Shown here in pieces: positions 27,086 through 35,675 of a DNA stretch of 64,000 bases. The notes beneath the pieces were generated by a model. The model ran no database searches and was not told the DNA's origin. It saw only the letters and a program-made list of their open reading frames with translations. The stretch lies in assembly GCA_964395715.1 (NCBI GenBank), contig CAYNAU010000004.1:186001-250000 (forward strand). The letters run 5' to 3'. The DNA comes from Porticoccus sp964395715 (GTDB taxonomy: Bacteria > Pseudomonadota > Gammaproteobacteria > Pseudomonadales > Porticoccaceae). The position numbers and the translations under genes were made by a program. Within the stretch, counting starts at the first letter, position 1, and each line of letters begins with the position of its first letter.

Positions 27086-27387
27086 ACCACTGCTTCAAAG
27101 CCTTCAAACTGCGGCGGTCCCAGGTAAATTTCCTTCCGACTGCCGCCGGCATTGGCGTGAGCTTTCCGAAAGGCTTCCGATTTGGTCCAGTCTTCAAAGG
27201 CACCCCGGGATTCCCATACAGAGTGGGAAGCAAACAGCGTATACTCCTCGGTACTGGGCCCCTGCAACAGGTGAAACTCCTTAAAACCGGGCACCGTATC
27301 CAGAAAGGTTTCCCGGTTCTTCCAGATACTAATAAATTCTTCCTCGCAGCCTAGTGCGACTTTAAAACGGTTCATTGCGATAAACAT
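27082..27387 (-). CDS. IsdG-like antibiotic biosynthesis monooxygenase (ABM) domain protein
   Basis: The 101-residue product is a single dimeric ferredoxin-like ABM domain. The three residues used by IsdG-type haem-degrading monooxygenases are at matching positions: N6, W67 and H77 (MNRF, EDWTKSEAF, RKAH). I therefore infer haem oxygenase-type activity over quinol oxygenase, although the assignment rests on residue positions alone. It overlaps the end of the convergent molybdopterin oxidoreductase gene by 4 bp and shows no adjacent haem-uptake genes. Confidence 0.8.
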   Translation of the reverse strand: MFIAMNRFKVALGCEEEFISIWKNRETFLDTVPGFKEFHLLQGPSTEEYTLFASHSVWESRGAFEDWTKSEAFRKAHANAGGSRKEIYLGPPQFEGFEAVV

Positions 27388-27433
27388 TCACACCTCAATC
27401 TCGAATATTCGGTTAACTGTTGAGTCGAACCCA

Positions 27434-27928
27434 TCAAGACCCAAACACCACAACAATCAGCAGCAACGATACCAGGCAGGCAATTACCGTGCGGATGATA
27501 TTCCAGCGATTCCAGAGGCCTTCAAATACCTCGCGGGATACCGCCAGTGCTGAATCGTCACTGGCATCAACAGCCAGTGACTGCAGCCGGTTGTTCAGGG
27601 GAACATTGATGGTAAAGGTTGGCAGCTGAACACCCAGTAGATAACCAACCGCAGCCACAATCAGGAGCCAACTTGGCCAGCCTTCAAGGTAGCTGAACCC
27701 CAGTGTTGCCGCGGTCACCAGTGCCAACACTGATCCAATCCACACCAGCATGAAAATCGGCTGGTTATTCTGGATTATGCCATCCATCGCCTGAAACGCG
27801 CGGATAAACTCTCTATCACTCAACCTGTTAATGCCGGGCATAACGACAACTGCGAAAGAAAAAAGAAAGCCGGCGACCAGAGAACACAGCAGTGTCGAAA
27901 CAATCAATGCAATCGAAAGCAGGTCCAT
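27434..27928 (-). CDS. DUF1772 (anthrone oxygenase-like) membrane protein
   Basis: The 164-residue product has four predicted membrane segments and the DUF1772 pattern: GFLFSFAVVVMPGINRLSDREFIRAFQAMDG at the N-terminus, then a conserved loop VNVPLNNRL-like (FTINVPLNNRLQSL) and WNRWNIIRT before the last helix. The family includes fungal anthrone oxygenases, but bacterial members are uncharacterised. I choose the ATG at 27928, which has a GGGGGA sequence upstream, over the ATG seven codons earlier. Confidence 0.8.
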   Translation of the reverse strand: MDLLSIALIVSTLLCSLVAGFLFSFAVVVMPGINRLSDREFIRAFQAMDGIIQNNQPIFMLVWIGSVLALVTAATLGFSYLEGWPSWLLIVAAVGYLLGVQLPTFTINVPLNNRLQSLAVDASDDSALAVSREVFEGLWNRWNIIRTVIACLVSLLLIVVVFGS

Positions 27929-27952
27929 GACAATTTCCCCCCAGGCCACTTA

Positions 27953-28180
27953 TTAATCGAGCTGAATGCGCTCATTGGCAGATGGCGATATGGCCTCCTT
28001 TCCCACACACCGTCTGGATTGCTGATGCACTTTTTCCAGTACCACCGGCACCGGTCGGCACACGGCATTGCATGCCGGAGAGTGATTACGGGCAAAGGCG
28101 AACATGTCATCCAGTTCCTCGTTGCTGCAATCCGCCTCTATGCTCATGCGGATACGGATTTCACTGCCGGGATACCCTAT
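27953..28180 (-). pseudogene. Truncated OsmC-family copy (C-terminal fragment)
   Basis: The frame encodes EADCSNEELDDMFAFARNHSPACN, then VCRPVPVVLEKV. It aligns without gaps to the C-terminal quarter of the intact OsmC protein at 29668-30252 (EADCSDEELDDLLDFARNHSPVCN). DNA identity over this stretch is roughly four in five by eye. Similarity stops near 28175-28190, next to the end of the patatin gene, and the N-terminal three quarters are missing. It is a remnant paralogue, cut by the event that brought or placed the patatin gene beside it. Its C-terminus is extended relative to the intact protein. Confidence 0.8.
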
Positions 28181-28192
28181 AAATATCACGCT

Positions 28193-29088
28193 TCAGGTTT
28201 CACCTATGATTTTACCCAGGCTTTCCTCAGCGCTTTTGTATCCAAGCTCTATCATTTCAGCAGCACAATCAAAATCTATAATCCCACATGCATTTCTAGG
28301 TATCTCAATTAAATAATCAGCCGGGTAAGCCGCCAGCTTCTGTCTCGCAATCGCACTTTGCATCGTATCAAAAGCCTGATTGGCAATATCGTACGCATCC
28401 CAGTCTTTACCAACACTGTTTACTGTCGAGTCCTTAACGCTTTTCACGAAAGAAGAAACCTTCTCTAGCAGCGGAGATCTCTCTTCCTCCGACGAATCTT
28501 CACTTGCCGTTGGCTCGCTCTTTTATCCACCTTGCCACCAAGATTCACGGCCACGGTTAAATCCGTTTGATCATTAAAGGTAGGTGCTATCGGCACAGGG
28601 TTTAACACGCCGCCATCAATGAGTTCGACTCCCCCATATCTGAACGGCGTAAAAAGAAGAGGCAACGAGATAGATGCCCGGATAGCATCAAACAGTTTTC
28701 CTGAATTCATCCAGACTTCTTTTTCTACTGACACGTCTGTGGCCATAGCAGTATAGGCGATAGACAAGTCCTCAATAGCCACATCGCCCACAAGGGCCCT
28801 CAACGTATCAAACAGTTTATCGCCTTTCACAAGGCCACTTTTATCCCATGAAATGTCGAGTAACTTAAAAACATCGACCTTGGTTATTTGTCGTACCCAA
28901 CTCTCGAAATCATCCAACTTTCCAGCAGCGTAAATACCACCGACAAGAGCCCCTATTGAACAACCGGAAATAGATTTTATTTCGAAATCATTTTTTTCAA
29001 GCCATTCAATGATCCCGATATGGGCCAAACCTCTAGCACCGCCACTTCCCAGAACCAGGGATACTGTTTTTTTGGAATTTTCCGGCAT
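28193..29088 (-). pseudogene. Patatin-like phospholipase with one frameshift
   Basis: The first 200 codons from the ATG at 29088 encode a patatin domain: VLGSGGARGLAHIGI (oxyanion glycines), the nucleophile GCSIGALVGGIYAAG, and the catalytic DGG in ELIDGGVLNPVPI. The frame ends at 28465, but reading one frame over from a run of four T (28521-28524 on the plus strand) gives an acidic linker and continues in frame to a helical C-terminus ending at 28193. Adding one base to this run restores about 298 residues. It is either a real frameshift mutation, a phase-variable homopolymer or a sequencing error. AAGGTGAT precedes the start. Confidence 0.75.
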
Positions 29089-29361
29089 ATTTTTTTATCA
29101 CCTTCTTTCTAGCATCCAACTCTCAGCGTTCCCTCTTGAGGTGGAGCAAAGATGCAACAGCGAGAGCACCGCCATGCCAATACCTGGCAGCTTGTTGTTT
29201 TATCATCTTACAGAAGCCGGTACCAAAGCGGCTACTTCTTCGACTAACCACACTTTAAACTCTCTACTCACCTCTATGATTTTTCTATGAAGGCATAAAG
29301 GGAAGAACTGGAAACCAGTTATATACGTACAGGAAATACAACCCATTATGGATTAATGCAT

Positions 29362-29547
29362 ATGTTTTCCTTCTTAAAAAAGGACCCCGCCAAAAAATTA
29401 CAAAAAGCTTATGAAGCAAAGCTGGAGCAAGCTATGCACGCACAAAGAAATGGAGATATAGAGTCCTATTCAATGATTACTGCTGAAGCCGAAAATATCA
29501 GGCAGGATATACAGGAGCTGGAAAACGCAAAAAATAACAATCTGTAA
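29362..29547 (+). CDS. DUF6435 family small protein
   Basis: The 61-residue product reads MFSFLKKDPAKKLQKAYEAK then a charged helix with QRNGDIESYSMITAEAENI. It matches the small DUF6435/Lacal_2735-type proteins: a lysine-rich N-terminus and one long amphipathic helix. The function is unknown. The ATG at 29362 begins the family core; an in-frame ATG two codons upstream is possible. Confidence 0.7.
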   Translation: MFSFLKKDPAKKLQKAYEAKLEQAMHAQRNGDIESYSMITAEAENIRQDIQELENAKNNNL

Positions 29548-29667
29548 AAAATGGTTACCTGCACAGTCGTGGCGATGGACACTGGCGTTTAAACCATAAC
29601 CGCTCTTTGTTTGCCGCCGCAGCGCCGGCACTGCGAACAGTACCGGCACGTACCGATATTACCCCGA

Positions 29668-30252
29668 TCAGGCTGCTTTAGATTGCACGCCCACCCTTTC
29701 CAACACTACTGGCACCGGGCGGCACACGGTATTGCATACCGGCGAGTGATTGCGCGCAAAATCGAGCAGGTCATCCAGTTCCTCGTCACTGCAATCCGCC
29801 TCAATATCCATGCAAATACGGATCTGCTCATAGCCCACTGGCACACTGTCATCGAGGTCCAGCAGGCCTTGTACATCGATACTGCCATCCAGTTCGGTAG
29901 ACAGTGATTTGATGCGAATACCCCTGGCCGCTGCATGCAGGACAGTGGTGGTGGTGACGCAACCCGCTAACGCATGCAGCAGAAACTCCACCGGGTTGGC
30001 CCCCTCGTTGCCACCCAGCAGCACCGGCGGCTCACCGTTGGTAAATTCAAACGGCTCGCTGCGCGATTCATCTTCCATACCCGCGCCGTAAAAGCCCTGG
30101 ATGCTGGAGCGATTTTCACCGCCGTTCACCCAGCGATTGCGGGCACGGAATTCGAAATGAGCCAGTGACGGGTTGTCTTTGAGGGCGGCAACGGTATCCG
30201 TCATCTGTTGCAGGTCGAGACCATTCAGTGTCTGTGTGATTTGGGTTTTCAT
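29668..30252 (-). CDS. OsmC family peroxiredoxin-like protein
   Basis: The 194-residue product has the OsmC/Ohr fold with the two redox cysteines in HALAGCVTTTTVLHAAARG and FARNHSPVCNTVCRPVPV. The FEFRARNRWVNGGENRSSI segment near the N-terminus is typical of the YhfA-like or 'OsmC-related' subgroup. It probably reduces organic or lipid hydroperoxides. GAGGTGA lies 5 nt before the ATG at 30252, which I use. It is divergent from the GlxA-type regulator gene. A truncated paralogue lies at 27953-28180. Confidence 0.9.
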   Translation of the reverse strand: MKTQITQTLNGLDLQQMTDTVAALKDNPSLAHFEFRARNRWVNGGENRSSIQGFYGAGMEDESRSEPFEFTNGEPPVLLGGNEGANPVEFLLHALAGCVTTTTVLHAAARGIRIKSLSTELDGSIDVQGLLDLDDSVPVGYEQIRICMDIEADCSDEELDDLLDFARNHSPVCNTVCRPVPVVLERVGVQSKAA

Positions 30253-30360
30253 GATGTTCACCTCGTTCTGTTTTTCCAGTTCAAGGTCAGCGTACGCCGA
30301 ATGCGCTTTCTCAATAAGATGGATTTATGATAAAAACAGGGCATTCGTGCCACTACTTGC

Positions 30361-31419
30361 GTGAATGACATGATGACAACCACCCAACAGCCCATCAACG
30401 TGCTGATTGTCGCAGTACCTGAAACCTCCGGCTCCGCGCTCTACGGTATGTTTGATGTATTGAAATCCGCAGGCCATGTGTGGGAATCCCTGTCGCGCGT
30501 GGCTGAGGGCGCCACCCTGTTTCAGGTGAGTATTGTCTCTCCCGAGGGCAAACCGTTTACCTGTGGTAACGGCATTCCGGTGACACCGAATTACTCGCTG
30601 GCCGACGACCCTTCCGGGGATATCCTGATCCTCCCGGAATTGTGGCTGGGCCCGGATGAGGATTTCCGTAGCCGCCACCCGGCACTGCTGGAATGGATTC
30701 ACCAACGTTATGAGGCGGGCACCGCCATCTATTCCGCCTGCTCTGGCGCTATCATGCTGGCAGCCACCGGCTTGCTGGACGGCTGCAATGCAACATCACA
30801 CTGGGCCTATCGCGACCTGTTCCAGCGCCGCTACCCGCGCATCCATTTCAACCCCGCTCCCAGCCTGGTATTTGCCGACCCCGAAGGCCGCATCGTCACC
30901 GCCGGCGGCACCACCTCCTGGCATGACCTGGCCATTCATATCATTGCCCGCCACGCCAGCCCCGGGGAGGCATTGAAGATCGCCAAGGTGTTCCTGCTGA
31001 AATGGCACGACGAGGGCCAACTGCCCTACGCCAGTCTGGTTCGCAATGCGCCCCATACCGACGCCGTGGTGCGCCTCTGCCAGGTGTGGCTGGCAGAGCA
31101 CTACCGCGAAAACGGGGCCATCGCCCAAGTGGTAACGCAAGCCGGCATTCCCGAACGCACCCTGAAGCGCCGCTTTCGCGCCGCCACTGGCACCACACTG
31201 ATCGAGCACCTGCAAAACCTGCGCATTGAGGAAGCCAAGCGGCAACTGGAGTCCAGCCACAGTCCGGTGGATGATATCGGGGTAGCAGTTGGCTACGAGG
31301 ACATGTCATTCTTCCGGCGGCTGTTCAAGCGCAATACCGGGCTCACCCCCAGCCAGTACCGCCGTATGTTCCAGCCGGTGCTGGAGAGAGCAAAGACAGC
31401 ACCGGTGCAAAGGAGCTAG
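30361..31419 (+). CDS. GlxA family transcriptional regulator (DJ-1/PfpI plus AraC HTH)
   Basis: The 352-residue product has an N-terminal DJ-1/PfpI-type domain (about residues 12-190) with the nucleophile-elbow-like YSACSGAIMLAATGLLDG, and a C-terminal AraC/XylS pair of helix-turn-helix motifs (about 235-340) with AQVVTQAGIPERTLKRRFR and DDIGVAVGYEDMSFFRRLFKR. It should be a ligand-responsive activator or repressor; the ligand is unknown. It is divergent from osmC, a likely target. The GTG at 30361 or the ATGs at 30370/30373 could be the start. The DUF2905 gene follows after 4 bp. Confidence 0.88.
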   Translation: MNDMMTTTQQPINVLIVAVPETSGSALYGMFDVLKSAGHVWESLSRVAEGATLFQVSIVSPEGKPFTCGNGIPVTPNYSLADDPSGDILILPELWLGPDEDFRSRHPALLEWIHQRYEAGTAIYSACSGAIMLAATGLLDGCNATSHWAYRDLFQRRYPRIHFNPAPSLVFADPEGRIVTAGGTTSWHDLAIHIIARHASPGEALKIAKVFLLKWHDEGQLPYASLVRNAPHTDAVVRLCQVWLAEHYRENGAIAQVVTQAGIPERTLKRRFRAATGTTLIEHLQNLRIEEAKRQLESSHSPVDDIGVAVGYEDMSFFRRLFKRNTGLTPSQYRRMFQPVLERAKTAPVQRS

Positions 31420-31423
31420 CTGC

Positions 31424-31630
31424 ATGGCCAAAATGTTGATGATCGCAGGGGCTATCCTGCTTGCATTGGGCGCACTCTGGCATTTCGTGCCCGGTGCCCT
31501 GAACTGGTTTGGCAGGCTGCCCGGGGATATCAATATCAAGACCGAACACAGCCGGATCTTCATCCCCATCACATCCATGCTGATCGTCAGTATCGTGTTG
31601 AGCTTGCTGATGTATTTTTTCCGGCGCTGA
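31424..31630 (+). CDS. DUF2905 family small membrane protein
   Basis: The 68-residue product has two hydrophobic segments around a conserved loop: an N-terminal helix ending at about residue 20, then LNWFGRLPGDINIKTEHSRIFIPITSM and a C-terminal helix ending LMYFFRR. GRLPGD.I..... is the DUF2905 signature. The function is unknown. AGGAG lies upstream of the ATG and the gene begins 4 bp after the regulator's stop, so they are co-transcribed. Confidence 0.85.
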   Translation: MAKMLMIAGAILLALGALWHFVPGALNWFGRLPGDINIKTEHSRIFIPITSMLIVSIVLSLLMYFFRR

Positions 31631-31652
31631 TTATTTTCACAGCCAGCTTGAA

Positions 31653-31672
31653 TACTGTTTATATATACAGTA
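31653..31672. promoter_or_regulatory. LexA (SOS) operator of umuDC
   Basis: TACTGTTTATATATACAGTA contains CTG-N10-CAG flanked by complementary TA ends and differs from the ideal E. coli umuDC operator at one position. It lies 10 bp before the umuD start, where a bound repressor would block transcription. This places umuDC in the SOS regulon. Confidence 0.92.
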
Positions 31673-31682
31673 TTTTTCCGGT

Positions 31683-32117
31683 ATGAAAACTGCTCCCCTG
31701 AAACCGGCGACCGATGTGTCGCCCGATACCCTACCGCTGTTCGCCACAGCAGTGCGCGCCGGCTTCCCCAGTCCGGCGGACGACTTCGTGGAAACCCCAC
31801 TGGATATTCACGACTACCTGGTGAAGCATCCGGCGGCCACCTTCTTCGCCCGTGCCGAGGGGGATTCCATGACCGGTTTCGGCATTTTCAGCGGCGACCT
31901 GCTGATCGTCGACCGCGCCCTGCAACCCCAGCACGGGGATGTGGTGATCGCCGCGATTGATGGCGAGCTGACCTGCAAGGTACTGGACCTGCACAACCGC
32001 CTGCTGCGCGCCGGCAATCGGCGCTATCCGCCCATCGAGCTGCACGACAACGCAGAATTGCTGATTGAAGGGGTGGTGATTCACTCCGTGCGCCATCACC
32101 GATGTTCGCGCTGGTAG
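31683..32117 (+). CDS. umuD: UmuD-type S24 peptidase, SOS mutagenesis subunit
   Basis: The 144-residue product is a LexA-like self-cleaving serine peptidase. The cleavage bond is probably A26-G27 in VRAGFPSP, the nucleophile S62 is in AEGDSMTG, and the general base K99 in LTCKVL. After RecA-stimulated cleavage UmuD' associates with UmuC to form DNA polymerase V. It starts 10 bp after a LexA box and overlaps umuC by 16 bp. Confidence 0.97.
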   Translation: MKTAPLKPATDVSPDTLPLFATAVRAGFPSPADDFVETPLDIHDYLVKHPAATFFARAEGDSMTGFGIFSGDLLIVDRALQPQHGDVVIAAIDGELTCKVLDLHNRLLRAGNRRYPPIELHDNAELLIEGVVIHSVRHHRCSRW

Positions 32118-33355
32118 ACTGCAACAGTTGCTACGCCAGTTGCGAACAGATTTTCCGCCCCGACCTGCGCAACAAGCCGGTGGTGGTGCTGAGCAACAAC
32201 GACGGCTGCGTGATCGCCCGTTCGAAGGAAGCCAAGGCCCTCGGCATTCCCGACCTGCATGCCTATTTCAAGATTCGCCACCTGCTGGAACGTCACCGGG
32301 TGACCGTCTTCTCCGGCAACTTCCGTCTCTACGGCGATATTTCCCGCCGGGTGATGGACTGCCTGCGCCACTTCAGCCCGGATATCGAGATCTACAGTAT
32401 TGATGAAATGTTCCTGTCGCTGGATGGCATCTGCCAACCGTTACAGGATTACGGCCAGGCTATCAAGCAGGCTGTATGGCAGCAGGTGCGGATGCCGGTC
32501 TGCGTCGGCATTGCTCCCAGCAAAACACTGGCAAAACTGGCCAATTACGCTGCCAAGAACATCCCCAGCTGTGACGGGGTCTGCCTGCTGGACAGCCCCG
32601 AAAAATGGCAGTGGTTACTGCGGCGGGTACCGGCCACCAAAGTGTGGGGGATTGGTCGCCGGCTGGGGGCGAGGTTGGCGGATATGGGTATCGACAGTGC
32701 CTGGGAGCTGGCCAGCAGCAACCCAAAAATTATCCGCCGCCACTTCAGTGTCTGCGTGGAACGCACCCTGGAAGAGCTGAACGGCATTCCCTGCCTGTCG
32801 CTGGAAGATGTACCGCCGGATAAACAGCAGATTTACTGTACCCGTTCCTTCGGAGACAAACCCACCGAGCTGGCGCCCCTGTTGCGGGCCGTCGCTCTCT
32901 ATGCCAGCCGGGCGGCGGAAAAATTGCGCGCCCAGCAACACCTGGTGCTGACCCTGCACGTGTTTATTCACACCTCGCCCTATCAGTCCAACTACTACAG
33001 CAACAGCACCGTGGTGCAACTGCCCTACGCCACCGATGACAGCCGGGTCATCGCCGCCTATGCACAACAGGGGGTACGGGGTATTTACCGCCCGGGACAC
33101 GCCTACCTGAAAGCCGGGGTGGGACTGATTGAACTCTTGCCACGACGCTATCAGCAGGGGGATATTTTCGAGACCGGGCAGAGCCCGCGCGCGGATGCGC
33201 TGATGCAAACCCTGGATGGTATCAATCGCCGCTATGGCCGGGGCACCGCCGTGCTCGCCAGCCAGGGCGTCAGGCGGGGCTGGCCCATGCGCCAGCAGTA
33301 CTGCTCACCGGCCTACACCACCCGCTGGGAGGATATCCCCGCCATCAGAACCTGA
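32102..33355 (+). CDS. umuC: DNA polymerase V catalytic subunit UmuC
   Basis: The 417-residue Y-family polymerase has the catalytic acidic residues in FALVDCNSCYASCE and IEIYSIDEMFL, the HhH region SKTLAKLANYAAK with WGIGRRLGARLADMG, and the little-finger/C-terminal domain with HVFIHTSPY. Length matches E. coli UmuC (422). It performs error-prone translesion synthesis with UmuD'. It overlaps umuD by 16 bp and is convergent with the glycosyltransferase gene 1 bp further on. Confidence 0.97.
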   Translation: MFALVDCNSCYASCEQIFRPDLRNKPVVVLSNNDGCVIARSKEAKALGIPDLHAYFKIRHLLERHRVTVFSGNFRLYGDISRRVMDCLRHFSPDIEIYSIDEMFLSLDGICQPLQDYGQAIKQAVWQQVRMPVCVGIAPSKTLAKLANYAAKNIPSCDGVCLLDSPEKWQWLLRRVPATKVWGIGRRLGARLADMGIDSAWELASSNPKIIRRHFSVCVERTLEELNGIPCLSLEDVPPDKQQIYCTRSFGDKPTELAPLLRAVALYASRAAEKLRAQQHLVLTLHVFIHTSPYQSNYYSNSTVVQLPYATDDSRVIAAYAQQGVRGIYRPGHAYLKAGVGLIELLPRRYQQGDIFETGQSPRADALMQTLDGINRRYGRGTAVLASQGVRRGWPMRQQYCSPAYTTRWEDIPAIRT

Positions 33356-33356
33356 A

Positions 33357-34427
33357 TCAGGCTACCTGCTGCCGTTGCAATCGGGGTGGTGCGATATCGG
33401 ATTCGGACCAGAGCTGCTGGCTCAGTGCGTCAACGGGCTGGCTGCAACCTTCGCTGATCCAGTGCGCCAGGGCACTTGCCACATCCGGGTAACGGGGACG
33501 GGCGGCAGGCGGCTCACAGTCAAACCAGAATTCCAGAGCGCGGCGATCGATGCGCTCCTCAACGGAGGCATAGCCCAGGGCTTCCAGTGCCGCGGCATTG
33601 GACAACTGTTCCAGCTGCCCGCTGAGGGGTTTGGCCATAATGCGCTTGCCCAGCTGTAACGCCTCGCTGATCAGTTCGAACCCGGCGTTGCAAATCACCC
33701 AGTCACTGTCGGCCAGATCGCGGCGGAAGCCGTCACGGCTCAGCGGGCGAGTACGAAGATTGCCGTCGTCCCGCCATTCATGCACCGGGGCGTAGATATG
33801 GAATTGATAGTCGGCGAACTGCCTGAACAACGTCAGCAGCGGCACCTGGTCTTCAAAAGGCAGGTACACCAGCACCCGTTTTTCCCGGTCAATCCCCGCC
33901 ATCGATTCGGCATCTATATCCACAATTGGCGGCAGAATCGGCTGATCAAAGTGATGCCAGTGCAAGCCGACTGCCGTGGTCACCGGGGCAAACTGCTGCA
34001 AAATGGCGCGGGTAACGGGATTACCTCCCCGCTCGGGGACATCGTGACAGAACGCATACTGATGGCCGATGCCGACACAGGGTACCTGCTGGCGCTGGGC
34101 AGCCCGGGCAGTGATCGGTTCGTAATCGCTGATCACCAGATCATAACCACTGAGATCCAGAGCACGGATATCCCGGCGCAGTCCCAGCAGGTCCATTTTG
34201 CGGAGGGTCGTCAATGGCTGCACCCGTCCGGCCTTGGAATGGAAGGTCAGGCCAGTCCGGCAGTGAAAGTCACCGAATGACTCCATATCGAAATAGTTTT
34301 CCCGCGGGCGCCCGGAAAACAGCCACTCGATCTCTATACCGGGGTACGCTGACAGCGCTCTGGCCATGGCACGGGCGCGGGATAAATGACCATTGCCCGT
34401 GCCCTGAACTCCATAAAAAATTTTCAA
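33357..34427 (-). CDS. MJ1255/VC2487 family glycosyltransferase
   Basis: The 356-residue product has the GT-B fold of the glycosyltransferases annotated as MJ1255/VC2487-like: the N-terminal FYGVQGTGNGHLSRARAMARAL donor/acceptor loop, and the C-terminal SDWVICNAGFELISEALQLGKRIMAKPLSGQLEQ nucleotide-sugar binding loop. Such genes often lie next to PAP2 phosphatase genes, as here (11 bp downstream). I place the start at TTG 34427, the conserved domain's first residue, with AAGGG upstream; the long N-terminal extension to 34562 overlaps the PAP2 gene and looks non-coding. The sugar and acceptor are unknown. Confidence 0.85.
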   Translation of the reverse strand: MKIFYGVQGTGNGHLSRARAMARALSAYPGIEIEWLFSGRPRENYFDMESFGDFHCRTGLTFHSKAGRVQPLTTLRKMDLLGLRRDIRALDLSGYDLVISDYEPITARAAQRQQVPCVGIGHQYAFCHDVPERGGNPVTRAILQQFAPVTTAVGLHWHHFDQPILPPIVDIDAESMAGIDREKRVLVYLPFEDQVPLLTLFRQFADYQFHIYAPVHEWRDDGNLRTRPLSRDGFRRDLADSDWVICNAGFELISEALQLGKRIMAKPLSGQLEQLSNAAALEALGYASVEERIDRRALEFWFDCEPPAARPRYPDVASALAHWISEGCSQPVDALSQQLWSESDIAPPRLQRQQVA

Positions 34428-34438
34428 TGTGGTTTCCC

Positions 34439-34978
34439 TTATGCTGTTACCAGTTGCACCGCCCACCATCCGATACTGCTGCCAAGCAGGGCACCAGCCA
34501 CGGTATCCAGCGGAAAGTGAACGCCCAGGACCACACGGGATAACGCCACCAGCATTGCCCATCCATACAGGTATGCAGCAATGCCCATGGGCAGCAGCAA
34601 CACCAGCACGGTGGCCATCAGGAAGGCGCCGGAAGTGTGGCCCGAGGGAAAACTGAATTCATCAGAGGCCGTGATCACACTCTGGAAGCCGGGGATGGAT
34701 TTCGGGGGGCGGCGACGCTTGAAGCTGTTTTTCAGCACGTAGTAGCTGAGCCGTTCAATGGCAAAACCGGTCACCAGTGCCACCAGTACTGGCCAAGCCA
34801 GAGATGGCAGTACCAGCATTAGCAGCAATGGCACCAGCAGGTAGGGCCAGCCATCGGCGCTGTGGGAGACTATCCGGGCCAGCCGGCAAAGACTGCGGCG
34901 GGTGTTCCAGCGGACAATATGAGTAAACGTCGCAACGTCCAGTGAATGTAAGGTCTGTAATGCTTTTAATGTGCTCAT
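34439..34978 (-). CDS. PAP2 family phosphatase
   Basis: The 179-residue product has five or six hydrophobic segments and the three-part acid-phosphatase motif: KNSFKRRRPP (KxxxxxxRP), PSGHTSGA (PSGH) and SRVVLGVHFPLD (SRxxxxxHxxxD). It should dephosphorylate lipid phosphates such as undecaprenyl pyrophosphate or phosphatidylglycerophosphate. The ATG at 34978 gives a normal length; an upstream extension to 35020 looks like leader. It is co-oriented with the glycosyltransferase gene 11 bp away. Confidence 0.9.
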   Translation of the reverse strand: MSTLKALQTLHSLDVATFTHIVRWNTRRSLCRLARIVSHSADGWPYLLVPLLLMLVLPSLAWPVLVALVTGFAIERLSYYVLKNSFKRRRPPKSIPGFQSVITASDEFSFPSGHTSGAFLMATVLVLLLPMGIAAYLYGWAMLVALSRVVLGVHFPLDTVAGALLGSSIGWWAVQLVTA

Positions 34979-35117
34979 AGCTGGCACAGTAGCGCTGCTC
35001 TGTGACAGCCCTGTGTACAAAAGATGACCATTCTGTGACTTTTTCGCCGCACAACTTTATCGTGATAAACGTGTCAAACCGAGTAAGTAACAGGCTCAGG
35101 TAACGCCGGGAAGGGCA

Positions 35118-35627
35118 ATGAAGAAAGCATGGTTAACACTGCTGTTAATGGCGGCTACCGCCACACAGGGGCAGACCATTTACAAATCCATTGATGCCAA
35201 TGGCAATATCGTCTATAGCGATACTCCGATGGAAGACACCCTGTTGCTGGAAACCCTGTCGCTGCAGACCAGCACCGCCAATGACAGCCCCGAGGAGCAG
35301 TCCCAGGCCCGCATCGACCAGATGGCGGAGACCACCGAGCGCCTGAAGGGTGACCGAGAAGACCGGGAACAGTTGCGCCGGGAAGAGGAAGAACGACTGC
35401 GCGCAAGACAGCGGGCGGCCACCCCCCCACAAATCTACCGGGAGGAGTATTACCACGACTACTATCCCTACAGAAGCTACTACCCATATACGGATCGCTA
35501 CCCCTACCGACACCCGCGCCCGGGACGCCCCCATTACCCCCGGGAGATGGAGAGTGGCCGCTACCTGAACAATGATGCCATCCTGATCCCCCGCTCAAAA
35601 TTACTGACACCCGGCACCAGTCGGTGA
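35118..35627 (+). CDS. DUF4124 domain-containing secreted protein
   Basis: The 169-residue product has a signal peptide (MKKAWLTLLLMAATATQGQ) and a DUF4124 segment (TIYKSIDANGNIVYSDTPMED), followed by a charged coiled-coil region (about 70-110) and a tyrosine/arginine/proline-rich tail (YHDYYPYRSYYPYTDRYPY). DUF4124 proteins are periplasmic and of unknown role. The tail is low complexity. Confidence 0.8.
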   Translation: MKKAWLTLLLMAATATQGQTIYKSIDANGNIVYSDTPMEDTLLLETLSLQTSTANDSPEEQSQARIDQMAETTERLKGDREDREQLRREEEERLRARQRAATPPQIYREEYYHDYYPYRSYYPYTDRYPYRHPRPGRPHYPREMESGRYLNNDAILIPRSKLLTPGTSR

Positions 35628-35675
35628 GACAATCCGCCTTTCACGGGGTGCTGTCACCCCCTTGCCGGACAGACC

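Noticed and set aside
28380..28577. 65-codon plus-strand frame across the patatin gene
   Set aside because: Antisense shadow of the frameshifted patatin gene.
34428..34562. N-terminal extension of the glycosyltransferase
   Set aside because: It overlaps the PAP2 gene and contains no family sequence; TTG 34427 begins the conserved domain.
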